Assembly (NCBI GenBank): GCA_903813345.2
Contig: CAIIXF020000009.1
Location: 19,617,759 to 19,681,758 of the forward strand
Length of the DNA stretch: 64,000 nucleotides
Direction of reading: 5' to 3'
Origin: Owenia fusiformis
Taxonomy: Eukaryota > Annelida > Polychaeta > Sabellida > Oweniidae
Each line of letters begins with the position of its first letter. The first letter of the stretch is position 1. This document shows, one piece after another, positions 1-12,300 of the stretch. The notes beneath the pieces were generated by a model, which did not search any database, was not told the origin of the DNA, and worked only from the letters and a program-made list of their open reading frames with translations. Both the position numbers and the translations under genes were made by a program.

Positions 1-3000
1 AAATAAACTTTTTAACAAGAACTGGTGGTAAAACTTTTAATATTTGAGTCATTTTGTTCATCTGTTCACAATCTGTTATGCTAGGAAGACCCCTTTTTCT
101 CAAAGAACAAATAGTATTAGACCTAATAGGTGAGAGTACCTCATAATCATGGAAGCCTTCCTCTAGGAGTTTGTGTGTAAACAGATCAGCATCAAAGTTA
201 CTATGGCAACGATGGTACCGCCCACTCGTTTCCGCAGCCAACAACTTCAAGAAACTATTTGCAGTGCTGAAAAAATGGATATCAAACTCAAAACAGGAAT
301 AATACAGCACAATTCAAATTAAATGATAACATGATTTTGCAGGTCCGAAATGATGCAATTAAATGTACCATTAGCATTTATTGAACAAGCTTACAAAAGT
401 CTGGTTGTTGCAAGGGTTGCATATGCCTTATTGACAGGGTTACATGAGCCTTATAATCAAGGATAAACTTGATAAAATCAATAACAACGAGGCATTAAAA
501 TGCAAAATTTCACCACCACAGAAGTGATAACGCCAGATACTGAACACCATCAGGTTAGAGGCCACATGTCGCTACTTTTTATGATGGCATAGTTTTCCTG
601 AGTTTGTAAACAATATGCACTAACTGACCTGTCATCACAGTTGAATGAGATAGTGTTAACAGGAATGTGTCTGTCAATATTGTGTCTCGCCACTTCCTTA
701 AGCACCAGTGATGTGCTGGTATCCGGCTTCCCATCCGTTAACAGGTAAATACTATCCACACCACTCGGATCACCAAAGGCCATCTATAACAAAGATAAAC
801 ACTCCTTCTTATCAGATTGGTTACATCTTGGACGTTTCAAATCAGAAAGATGGAATAAATGTTTGAAGGTTGACACAAATGATCATTTTAAAATGAATCA
901 TTTCACCGAAGTTTTCTCTATTTTGGCCTTAAATGTGGAACCTTGGATAAACATTTTGTGTCAATAAATATTCTTACATCTAGTGCTTCCAAGGTGCATG
1001 TATTGCCGACACAGCGTAGTTCTGAGATCCATCGGATTGCGTCATGGCAGTTTTCTTCATTGGCTGGAACCATTGTTGCCTGCCATTTTGTGCATGTCCG
1101 TGAAAATGCAATCAAATTGAAACTGAAAAAACAAGAAAAAAATCCTCGTGAAATAAATTGAGAAAATAGTTCAGGTCCATGATTATACAATGTACCATAA
1201 AACGTCTTTCATTGACAAGAATATAGCTACAAACCTGTATGACCCCCTCCCTCTTCTTGACTACACACTTTCTCACTTGCTGGGATATGAAGTTAGGGGG
1301 GGGGGGTTATAAGGCCTTATAGCTAAATTAACAAGAACATTTTTCCTCCAACCTCTTATAATAATCTGACAGATCACTACTGTACAAACTCGACCCCTAT
1401 ATACTGTTAATCTCATATATAACATGTATAATGTACATACCATGTATTCCCCTTGTACAACTGGTCCCATATAAGAGATGCTAGTTCTCTCTTCAGTTCT
1501 TCCAAATGTTGGTCCATAGAGCCTGAGATATCGATCAACAATATCATCCTCTTGTGGCACACTGTGCCAAACACCCTACGACTTCCTAAAACAAAATAGT
1601 ATACTTCATTAGTCAGAAAAAATAAGATAAGAAAAACATTAGTTATGCCACGGGCTTTCAATAGAAGGATACGCTACTCTGTGTTACATGCACAATACCT
1701 CAAAATGAACACTTCCACGAATTTGATCATTTTTTTCAATAAGTATTGGATAAATAACCTTTAAAAAATTAATTTAGAATAAAGTTATTAGTTAAAGCAT
1801 AAAGATGCTTAAACTCAGTTAAAAGTACTGTAGTAAATATATGGCCAACTAAACAGCAACTCCCCAAAGTAGCAAATCCCATCGAACAAAACATATTTTA
1901 TCAAATCACCCATTTTGAGCATCTAACATTATAGAAATAACCAGGCAGTAGTATACTAGTGTCTCCTTTTAACAAAATCTACACCTATGAAGTGACAACT
2001 GATTTCATATCATGAATTCCTTTTTGGGTACAGGTCCTTAATGGCCATGATACATTAGCCTAAAAGATCTGACCAAAGAAGACTCTCCTGAAAAATGGTA
2101 GCATTTTGAATTCCGTAGCCTCCAGACAGTCTGAGCGTCGAACAAATGAACAAACGAACAGATGAGCGCCTTCTAAGAGGTATCAACATTTTCCATGTTG
2201 CATTACTATAAACAATGCAAATAAATTCCCATCAAAAGCACATGTTCCAAAACTTACCACAGAGCAGCCACTGTAACCTCTTCAGGTATCTCTTAAGTAC
2301 TTTAGCAACTATCTCCTCATAGTGTTCGAGCTCATGTGGCAGCAGCTGGAGGTGTTTGATTGTCCCTTTCACATTGATACTGGGGAACACATTGCACACT
2401 CTGAAAGACAATTAAATTATGAGTGTAAATTGTTTTGAAATGGACACTACATTATTGTGGAAAAGATAGAAGTTTACAAGTAAAAAGAGGCATTCAGTAT
2501 GCCAGAACATCAAATGGTTAAATCAAAATTTGATTAAATTAAATGCTCTTAGAGGTTTCTGGGAAACCTATGTTAGAAAATACAAGTACATGTAGTTGTT
2601 TAAGCTATATGTATAATGCTGAATATCAAAATGACAATTGAAAATATTTTGGAAATTATACACAGTTTTACTCACTTGGCAGATACATTTTTATTGATTG
2701 ACTTCACATGGTTGTCTACATGTTTACAATCTGGACCAGCTACCAGCTTGTTGAGGTCTAACTTCAGTTTACTCAGACTGTAGAGTTTCAACCACTGGAA
2801 GAACATTGGTAAAATAAAATATGAAGTGATATAAAAATATTGGATTCTTCAGTTCTACTGTATTCTGAAAAATCAATGATTTTATTTGTCCTAGAATGTC
2901 AGTTGTCGGTTAGATACTTACAGAAAATTAAATTGATCAGTTGTAAACCTTTATTTTTTTATTCACACACAAATATTGAGAGAGCATATTATGAAGCTGC

Positions 3001-3330
3001 TTGGCTTTAATTTGACATAGTTAAGGAGGGTTTCATTTGACTTAGGTAACAACTGACTTCAAGGGTATGAGCTTGGGTACAACCATACATACGTATGGGG
3101 CCAATAGAAAGATGACAGTACGATTTGTCTATGTATGTCTTCTGACACTGCCATCTTTCTATCATCTCAGTACCTACACGTATCACTTCAGCTTCCCCAT
3201 GAACTGCATGTTAAATGGAAATGATAACTTACATCTTTAGTTGTCATCTGTTCCTCTTTAGATGGCAAATTGGGGTCTCTGATCTCCTTTCTGACTGTCT
3301 TCAATTTAGGGTATTTGTTAATCACACCAC
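1..3330 (-). other. VWA3 gene, module 3 (canonical MIDAS VWA)
   Basis: Residues of about 947-1303. KDWLKLYSLSKLKLDL crosses exons 3330-3233 and 2794-2676. The linker KRLQWLLCGSRRVFG joins exons 2400-2258 and 1585-1441. The strand MILLIDISGSMD (D1085, S1087, S1089) is a full metal-ion-dependent adhesion site motif. It is followed by the Thr-containing loop CVGNTCTLEALD and by LLTDGKPD, which supplies the other metal-site Asp. The domain ends in TSGRYHRC. This is the only one of the three modules with every classical VWA metal ligand. Confidence 0.8.
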
Positions 3331-6300
3331 CTGGAATGTATGTACATGCCTGTAACTGAATTGAATTCATACCTCATGATCACATTCTTAGCAGGCCATT
3401 AGCCAGGTTTTGCCTTAGGGAACCCACTTTTCAAAAAAATATCAGGGGCGTTACCATTTGACAAATTTGTCCCAAAAACCACCTGAAACGTGCTTATGGT
3501 GAAAAACTGCATGATTTTGAAAGACTTGCCTTGAATTCCAAGCCCCCTGGCTACAAGCCTGAGCCTTCATCAGAAATTGACATATACAGTAATTTAAAGA
3601 ACACAATGTTGCACAATATGTGAGGATCACATTCTTATTTTTTAATACATACCAACATTATTTTTGTCTTCAGTATAGAAGACTTGTTCTTTGACCTTTG
3701 GTTTGGTGATTTTAACTTTCTGCATGGGATCTTTGGCTGACTGAGGTCTTGGGCGGACAACGCCACGCACAACAGCAACTGAAAATATAAACATAATGTG
3801 AAAGTTGGTTGGGTGATCCATGACACGGGTATCCATGGAAACATCAGGTAACCATTGTAACTTCCCCAAGTTAGCAGACAGATCTGACCCAAGTGTGACC
3901 ATTTATTCATTATATAATCCAAATGAATCTCCATTGGTTGAAAATAATTACTCAACTTAACATGACCCCAACTCCTAAGAATCCGGGGTTAGCTATCCCT
4001 TAATGACTTGGACCATAAAATGATAGATGATGCATACCTTTACTAGAGTCCTTTGCACTCTCAGGTCTCCAGCCAATAGCTTTAACTGTGGTTTCTTCCA
4101 CATCTCTAGTTTCATTCAGCTCCTGTAAAGTAATCAATGTTAATCTTCATGTTGCACATCCTTATAAAAGGTATCTCTAAACACAGTATGTAAATGAGTA
4201 TGCATAATAATAATAATTTCAAAAAAATATTGAATTGCGAGAAAAATTATGCCCGTAGCCAGGGGGGACATGGGGATGGGTAACGAAAAATTCTTTGAAA
4301 ATCATGCAGTTTTTCATAATTCTGAGCATTTTCCAAGTGATTTTGGGCCAAAGTTGTCAAATGAGAACCCCCCTTGAATTCTATGAAAAGTGAAACTCCT
4401 AGGGAAAAGCTGGCTATGGGGCTGACAATGTTACTTAGCAGAAAATGACATTAACAAACATTACAAAAATAAAAAAAACTTTGATACGTAAAAATATATG
4501 AGATAATTAAAATATAAGCATTGATTTTAACAGATTCAATTATAATCTACATGTATTTGTCAAATTCTTTATCCACACTGCCTTACCAGTCTTGCTATAG
4601 ACAAAGCTGTCTGCTTGGGAGGGGGTAGGGCTTTGATTTTGTTACTAACACGTGAACTAGGGAGTGGACGGAGTTCTTCAAAATAGCGGTCATCCTGAAA
4701 TAAATGTACAACATAACACAGTCCATGGTCAAAATAAAGCAGTAAAGCATAATAATATCTAAGATTTCCAAATCTAAGAAAAATAATATACTATTCTAGT
4801 AATCTACTGCTATAAAGATAAGCAAAAAGTCTTGCATCAAGGCCCGCATATTCCCTATTTTCCTTCTCAGGGTGAAGAAATCTGGGAATAAATAAGGTCT
4901 TATTATACAACACTTATAAGCAAATATTTATAGAATAAAATGATAATTAATTCCCAATGAATAAAACACATAAATGAGACAATGAGCGAAAAATGAGCTA
5001 CATTTCGAGATACAATAAAGTTACAATTCTATAAAACATATCAAATAAATCTCATGGCACATAAATACAACTACATGTTTGTGCATGGCCAGATATAGAC
5101 TCACTTTTGAATCAAATTAAAGAATACAATCACCCTGAAATATCTTCCATACATACAATTACAAAGATACATGTAGGTGGTTCGTGTCGAGAACACACAA
5201 GGGGGCTCAGTGGTGAAGATGGGAATGAGATGGAAAATGAAGAATTTCATTTCTCATAATATGATAAATACTGTGGGGTAATGACTACGAGCACATCTAA
5301 AGAAAAATGAACAAACTAAACATTTCTTACATAGCATTTCGGATATTTCTTCTTGACTTGTTCAACTAGCATAGAACATTTCCGGGAAAAGTTGATTGCT
5401 TTATCCACCTCATTGGTCAATGCTGTGATGTCATCACTTTCTATGATACCTGTAATGTACAAGTACGTTAACATTTCAAGTTTGTAGTTGTGTGTATTGA
5501 TATTATAGACTCATTAAAACACATGGAATACTGAAGGTATTTTAGTAATAGAAGGCATTCTAGTACTACTAAGTTATTACATTATAACATTTAAATACAA
5601 TGAATTTATTACATAGTTCATAGAGAGTTCATATAGTGTAAAACGTTGGATGCTATAATGCTTATGTTCACCTCATTATCATTGTTTATGACACAAACAC
5701 ACACAAATCACTATACAAGTATTTTACCTGTTTCTCTGAACCAATGGAACCTGCCACCAGTACAATGTGAAAGACTTCTCATCACTTCAGATGTCTTGGT
5801 GATGTTGGCATAGCGACCAGGGATGGCACCCTGAGCGTCATAGTCATCCACGTTGAACAGAACTGAGTGCACCTTGAGGGAGCGCCCGGCAGTGGCCTCC
5901 TCTACGTATGACACACATACGTCTGAAGGTTGGTCTGGGATTCCACTGGCAAACAGGTAGATTCCTTCAACCTCTGTAGTAAAATAAGTAATGAACTGAA
6001 CAAATGTAGTCCTCAGATATATACATGTACTGAACAATGGAAGCAGAATACAATGTATAAACTTGTAACTTAAGTTAAAATGTATATATTATTGAATACA
6101 AGGCACGATCAGAAATGTTTACATCATCTGTGAAACTCATATGGAGTGAACAGCAGCAAAATGTATCATATAAGAAGCATTAAGAACTGTTCATGCACTA
6201 GAATGAGGTCACCAGGGTTCTCACCTATACCATGCTTTGCTTCCTCATCATTCTCCACAGCCAGCCTCAAGGCATCCATAAAGTTCCTGCTTCCCTCGCA

Positions 6301-9300
6301 CTGCAGGTCAAGCACCCATCTGAAAACAGCAACAACATCGTTTCAAATGTTACATTTCCCATCTATAATAATCCTCAAATATAAATGCATTACTCATTTA
6401 TTTAGTTTAGACTCCAGAATTATCCCCTTGACTTACTCATATACAATACTGTACAAGTTTTTCTCATTTCCCAATTATCCAAATCAGTTATATGTACATA
6501 TCAATATAGACAGTACATCAATCTCAGCAATGTCTATTATGAGGTCATACGGTGTTGAGGTCTGAGTAATTACATATAGCTTCATTTACATATTAGTACA
6601 TTTTATTGACTCACTTCCATGCTTGCTGGAGGTTCTCTGGGGTAGGCTTCATCATAGTCTGTTTCCAGTACCTTGCTGTACTACCAAATCTAAAATATAA
6701 GCAAAATATGTGGATTATGCTTCCAATAACCTACTACCCACTATTCACAACAGCAACTTCATGAAGTTGGAATTCCTAAATCTGTTGTTGGATATAATGA
6801 TATCATAGTAGGAACATAATACTAGAAATCCATAACTTAATAGAGCAGTGATCTCCCCAGGATTTTTCCTCAAGTGGGTGCAAAATTTTCATTTTCACAA
6901 TTCAGACCAAAATTGGTTAAAATATGCCAATTTTTCATGATTTTTCTCATTTTCAAGCGGGAGCAAATGGATTTTCAGGTGGGTGCAAGCCTATTTTCAA
7001 AATCTCATGTGGGTGCTGCGCCCACTTGCTTTAATGGCCCCAGTTTCAAAGATATTTCACCACATATCACACTCAATTTAGAATTAGGCAAAAAAATAAG
7101 GAAATAAAATATAAGACCTTATTTCTTTATTTTTCAAGACAAACCCAAAAAGTTGCAAAGAAATGTATTTGTTCATGGGACATGGGATTGTATATCTCTT
7201 ACCCAATGAGATTAAAGTACTCTTTGTTGGCCAGCTGCTGCTCAAAGACAAGACGTAAAGAATGTTGGATGTGCACCAAGTAATTGAAGTTACTCTGAGA
7301 CAAGTCTATCAGGATTATGATGCTGCAATAGAAAAGTACCAAATTGGTTTATAAAAGTGTTAATTGAAATACAGTAAAACCTGTCTTAATGAACACTTTT
7401 CTCTAGTGAACACCTGTGTCTATAGATGAACACCTATTTTCAACAAACACTCCACTGACTTTTGAACAAAATCGCCTCTCTGTAGTGAACACCTACCTAC
7501 AGTGGACACATTTTTGTGGCTCCATGGATTCACTGTACACTGATTTAACTGTAATGTTTATTTGGTTGAATTTAGCTCCATAATGATTGGCAGTGTATGC
7601 TAAAGGTATATTATTGTCAATTCAATACTTATTTTGTATTTTACACTATATGACTGAAAAGGCAAACAGACTGAAGGTTCACTATACTACTGATCATAAA
7701 AGTTTTTATGCGTCTTACTTTTTCTCCGAAATAGTTCCAAATAGTTTCCTGCTATCAGTTGAGAGCCAATCAACGCGTCTCTCGTAGAGTTTCACAGTGG
7801 CACCTAGCTGTTTCTGGTACTCAAACAAACGAGCCATATCAACGTGAACATTGCGCACTGAGCCATCATGCCAAGTGAACTGAGCCATAGCTTTCTGAAA
7901 TAAAAGAAGAAATATCACTGCAATTGTATCATGATTAAGGTATGGCAGTTGCTAGATTTAAAAAATTTGGCCTTTGGAAATTGAAACTGATGTAACATCT
8001 TATAGATATCTGACGTACCTCATGGATCTTTGATTGCACTGTGCGCCTAATAACAGGAATGAATTCCTCCTTGTAGGAATAGGCGTCAGGAGATAAGACC
8101 TGATAGAGGTCAAGCTTTCGAGCTGAAATATTACAATCATTTTAAGGTTTGATACATGTAAATCTTTTATATGTAGCATTTTATTTCATGAAGCTATACT
8201 GTATTTAATCTTAACTTTTAAAATTACAGACCAACATAATTAGAGATTATGTCACTATCGTTGCATATATGCCCGAGGGTTTCAGTGATATATGGCCCGA
8301 CCTTGGGAGGGACATTGATCACTGGGAATCGAGGGCATATGTGCAACTATAGTTATATTGGCCCGCTCTCTTGTGAACAGTTTACACTATACTTCGTCAT
8401 AGGTATGTTATAATATCTGTTGTATTATATTTTAAAGAATATTGTTTTTTTTGTTTGTTTTAAAATAGCATTAATAATACAATCAATCACTATAGTAAAA
8501 TAAAACCAGTCTAAGTGAACACCTCACCCATAGTGAATTGGTTTCTGTATAAATAACCCTCTCTGTAGTGAACATCAACAACTCTGAACGCTTTTTTCAT
8601 GGCAAAAAATGTTCAATCTAAACACTTTTTAAGCTTCTACCTTTAAGTCCATGTTTGGCTAGCCAATCTTGTGATGCATCTGCATGGAACTTGGGCATCT
8701 CTAGTCTCAGGGGGTTCATGTGTCCAGGGGGCCTGGGGAGGAACCTAGAGGCAGGGAGCTTAGATACCTCAGTAGAAATCTAAAACAAAATGATTTACTT
8801 GATATATTGAAATGATTCTATACATGTAAAACATGAAACACATACACAGGGAGATATGCCGAGTAATAATATAGTACTCATGGCATACTAGCACTAATTG
8901 AGTACTCATTTCAGTAAATATTAGTACTAAATGAGCACTAATGAAATGAGTACTGATTTAGTGCATGTTTTAGTAATTGGCATATCTCCCTGTGTACAGT
9001 ATTGGGAGAATATTTCTGAGAACAAAATGATTCTCTAAGAAAAATAATATAAGTCTTTGTGTAAGAAAATGTTTCAAAAGTTTGCACGAAATGTTGGACG
9101 AATCTCACCTCATTCATGACGCTGATTAATGCATCTCCCAGCATGCCTTGCCTCATTTCTTTAATCTTATTGATGACTCCCTGAGCCTCAGAGATCTCCT
9201 TCAGGAGAAGGCTGATATCTGTCCCTGTATATATCTGCTCCTCACAGGTGGCTGTGTAGCAGTGGTAGCGACCATGAGATTCATCTGCTACATTTCTTAA

Positions 9301-12300
9301 TGTCATCTGAAATACATGATCAATGTTTTACTTAGAATGGTCAATGTTTTTCTTAGAATGGTCAATGTTTTACTTAGAATGGTCAATGTTTTGCTTAGAA
9401 TGGTCAATGTTTTCTTAGAATGGTCAATGTTTTTCTAAGAATGGTCAATGTTTTTCTTAAAATGGTCAGTGTTTTGCTTAGAATGGCCAATGTTTAGCTT
9501 AGAATGGTCAATGTTTGCTTAGACTGGTCAATGTTTTGCTTGGAATGGTCAATGTTTTGCTTAGAATAGTCAATGTTTTGCTTAGAATGGTCAATGTTTT
9601 CTAATGGTGGTCAAAGTTTTGTTAGAATGGTCAATGTTTGCTTAGAATGGTCAATTTTTTGCTCAGAATGGTCAATATTTTCTTTTGTTGGTCAAAGCTA
9701 TAATGTATCATCATAATTAGGAAAGTGTAGGCTTATATTATTAACTTCTGTCCAGAGGATGTCCTACTGCATATTTAATAATGATAATAACATGGAGAAT
9801 GGACATGTTTTCAAGAACACGCTATCATGTAATTGACTTTTGCACTAATTTTTGTATCAGCTGACATTCATATTTGGGATGACCAAATGCATAATGACTA
9901 CACACTAAGCACTTACATTTGTGAGATGATTGCTTTGGTCATATGCCACTGTATGTAGAGGTCGATTGAGACCAGCTCCCATCTGGGATACATAGTCACA
10001 TAAGATCTCAGAGCTCTGGTCTGGCCTAAAATCAACAACCAGGGTACACTTAAGTAATGCAGTAGAAATACTGATGATCAGGCATCAACACTCATATAAT
10101 TTACAGTGATATTCAATTAATCAGTGACATTCAATTTGATTCAATTCAAGAAATTTAGAGATTATACACTTACTTGATAATTTAATTTTGTTTGTTACTT
10201 TCTAAATGGCTCATTAATATTGTCATTGATATCAAGTTGAATCTAATCTAATGAAAAAATTAAATTCTTGCTTTCTTTACTTACACACTTCCAAGTATAA
10301 GCACAATAGAGTTGATGTCCTTCATCTTGTAGACCTGCTTCATAGCTTTCATCAGGTTGCAGCCCCCAGTTGGCTGTAGGCGAGATACAAAGTCCTTAGC
10401 TTCATCCAAACTATGAACAGAGTGTTATAATAAAGGCCTTGTTTAAAGCAAACACAGATGGTCAATAACAACATGTTTTACTGTAGCAAAACCTGTCTTA
10501 GTGAACACCTCCCTCTAGTGAATACCTGTCCCTAGTGAACATCCTTCCTCTGAACAACCTCTACTCTCTATACACCCTCTATAATGAACACCTACTTAGA
10601 GTGAATTCTTTTGTGGCTTCATAGGTGTTCACTGTACACAGGTTTTACTGTACATACAATTTTAAAATGTTACACTTATATTTAACAATGTTTTCTATAA
10701 ACAAAAATTCCCAGGGGTCATAATTGTACATGTTCAGATACAAGTTCTCTTAAATGTGTTATTTAATCTCCCTATAATTTGTCTATAAATATAATTCTAA
10801 ACAAACCCTAAACCTTCAATTGAGATTAAAAAGTTGAAATAAAAGATTCTGATGCAATTATTAACTTAAACAGTCAAAGTGACACTTACATTCGACAGTT
10901 GACATCCCTGACATGATTCCATAGACATTTGATGTCAGAACCAAATGACATCAGGTAGAGCTTGTCTTTAGATGATAACTGCTCATCTATCAAGTGCTGA
11001 AATATGATACAATAAGTCAATGAAGAGTGCCGCAGACTGATATTAAACTGTATATGATATAGATTATCTTAGAAGAATGTGAATATTAGGATTGTCCTGA
11101 TTATGTTTTACAAATACTGCCCAAGGACAGGTACACATTTGATAAGTATGCTGAGTAGAAAATTCTGCTACTGAAAATACAATGTTCCACTGTTTTGCAA
11201 TTTCAAACACATCCAAGTGTGTGACAAAATGATACACTCTAATAACATGATTTTTGTAGAATATTATGAATACATGTCCCTTACCAGTAAAGATTCTTGG
11301 AAGGCTGTCAACCTGCCAAATCCACAATTAGCGTCTGATGTGTCAATACACACTGCTACTCTAGAACCTTTCACAAGACCAAACACCCTCTTGCTCCCTG
11401 CTAGCAGCCATTTGATTCTCTTTGTATACATTTCTATTGCACTGGAAGTATACAAGCAAAAGCATCAGTATTTTCTTTGCAACTATTATTAGTTAATTGT
11501 ACATTTTTTATTAACTATTGTTGAAATTACTGTTTCTGTGTAAGCAACAGACATGGTAACAACTAAGTCATCCTTCAAATAAAGAACCAGGTACTACAAT
11601 GCACTTACATATTCAGCTTGTATTCAAATTCAGTGATGTCCCCAGCCTCAAACGATAAGTGCTGTTTGGTGCTGCCATCTTTATGACTTGGTCTGAAACA
11701 TAACAGTGCCAACTACTATAGAACCTGAAGCACAGAAGTACACCTGTACAAAAAAGCTTTCAGGAAGCAAATGTATTGACAAATGTATTTGATCTTAAAA
11801 ATTAAATTTCATGACAGTGCAGTTCCAAAGGGAAACAGATATTAAGAAATTGTGATCTTAAGTTTGATTCAATGAACCTAAGTCGATGACAGTTCAATTA
11901 TAACTACTTGTACTTACTTATGGACTTTGCTTTTGGCTATTAAATATCTGAGGGAAAGTTTCATGCCTTCTACACTGTGCTGGCCGAGCCATTCTGTAGA
12001 ACTCTGGCCCTCAGAGAATGCAGCCTCCAACCCCTGGGAAGCCTAGATAGAAACAACAAGATTAAGGAAATTGTTATCCAAATTCACAAGCAATATGTAA
12101 CTATATTTGAGGTAATTTTGAGCATTTTGTGATTTTGAGCATTAATGTTGAAAGAACATGGTTGTCTTTTAATTCCATCTCAAACATCACATTTGGTCAA
12201 TCAGAATGTAACATGATATATTGGATAACAGCATTTATTCCATAATGACAAATTTTCCATGGGAAATAAACAGGGAATAGAATTGGTATTGAAAAATGGT

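Larger units (their letters stand above)
5331..8779 (-). other. VWA3 gene, module 2 (degenerate VWA)
   Basis: Residues of about 483-840. The motif DWLAKHGLKARKLDLYQVL crosses exons 8779-8641 and 8122-8019. A linker RRVDWLSTDSRKLFG is in exon 7894-7719. The first VWA strand IIILIDLSQSN is in exon 7322-7203 (D628). LFASGIPDQ and GGRFHWF follow in exon 5973-5728. The metal site reads DLSQSN, which keeps DxSxS but lacks the usual Gly, so it may be weakened rather than lost. Exon 5449-5331 adds a charged, helix-rich tail to the module. Confidence 0.75.
8641..12042 (-). other. VWA3 gene, module 1 (degenerate VWA)
   Basis: Residues of about 181-482 of the VWA3-like protein. A WLGQH motif lies in the exon 12042-11918. 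The linker KRIKWLLAGSKRVFG lies in the exon 11441-11285 and is followed by the first VWA strand, which ends in DTSDAN (D283). The later segments with LQPTGG and ILGSVPDQ, and a GRYHCY end, match the equivalent parts of modules 2 and 3. The metal-site motif DxSxS is not met here (Ser is replaced by Asn at the fifth place), so ion binding is doubtful. The span given also includes exon 8779-8641, which carries the WL motif that opens module 2. Confidence 0.75.

Noticed and set aside
209-222. GTTACTATGGCAAC resembles an RFX X-box, attractive for a ciliary-type gene.
   Set aside because: It lies inside the last identified exon of the VWA3 gene, 17 kb from the start, so it is not a promoter site; the match is most simply codon sequence.
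3331-3355. The acceptor before TTACAGGCATG as start of the VWA3 exon 3330-3233.
   Set aside because: It gives phase 0, but the preceding exon ends in phase 1. The acceptor CATTCCAG at 3331 restores the frame.
9320-9695. The regular array as a CRISPR.
   Set aside because: The units are contiguous without spacers, in an intron of an animal gene; it is a minisatellite.
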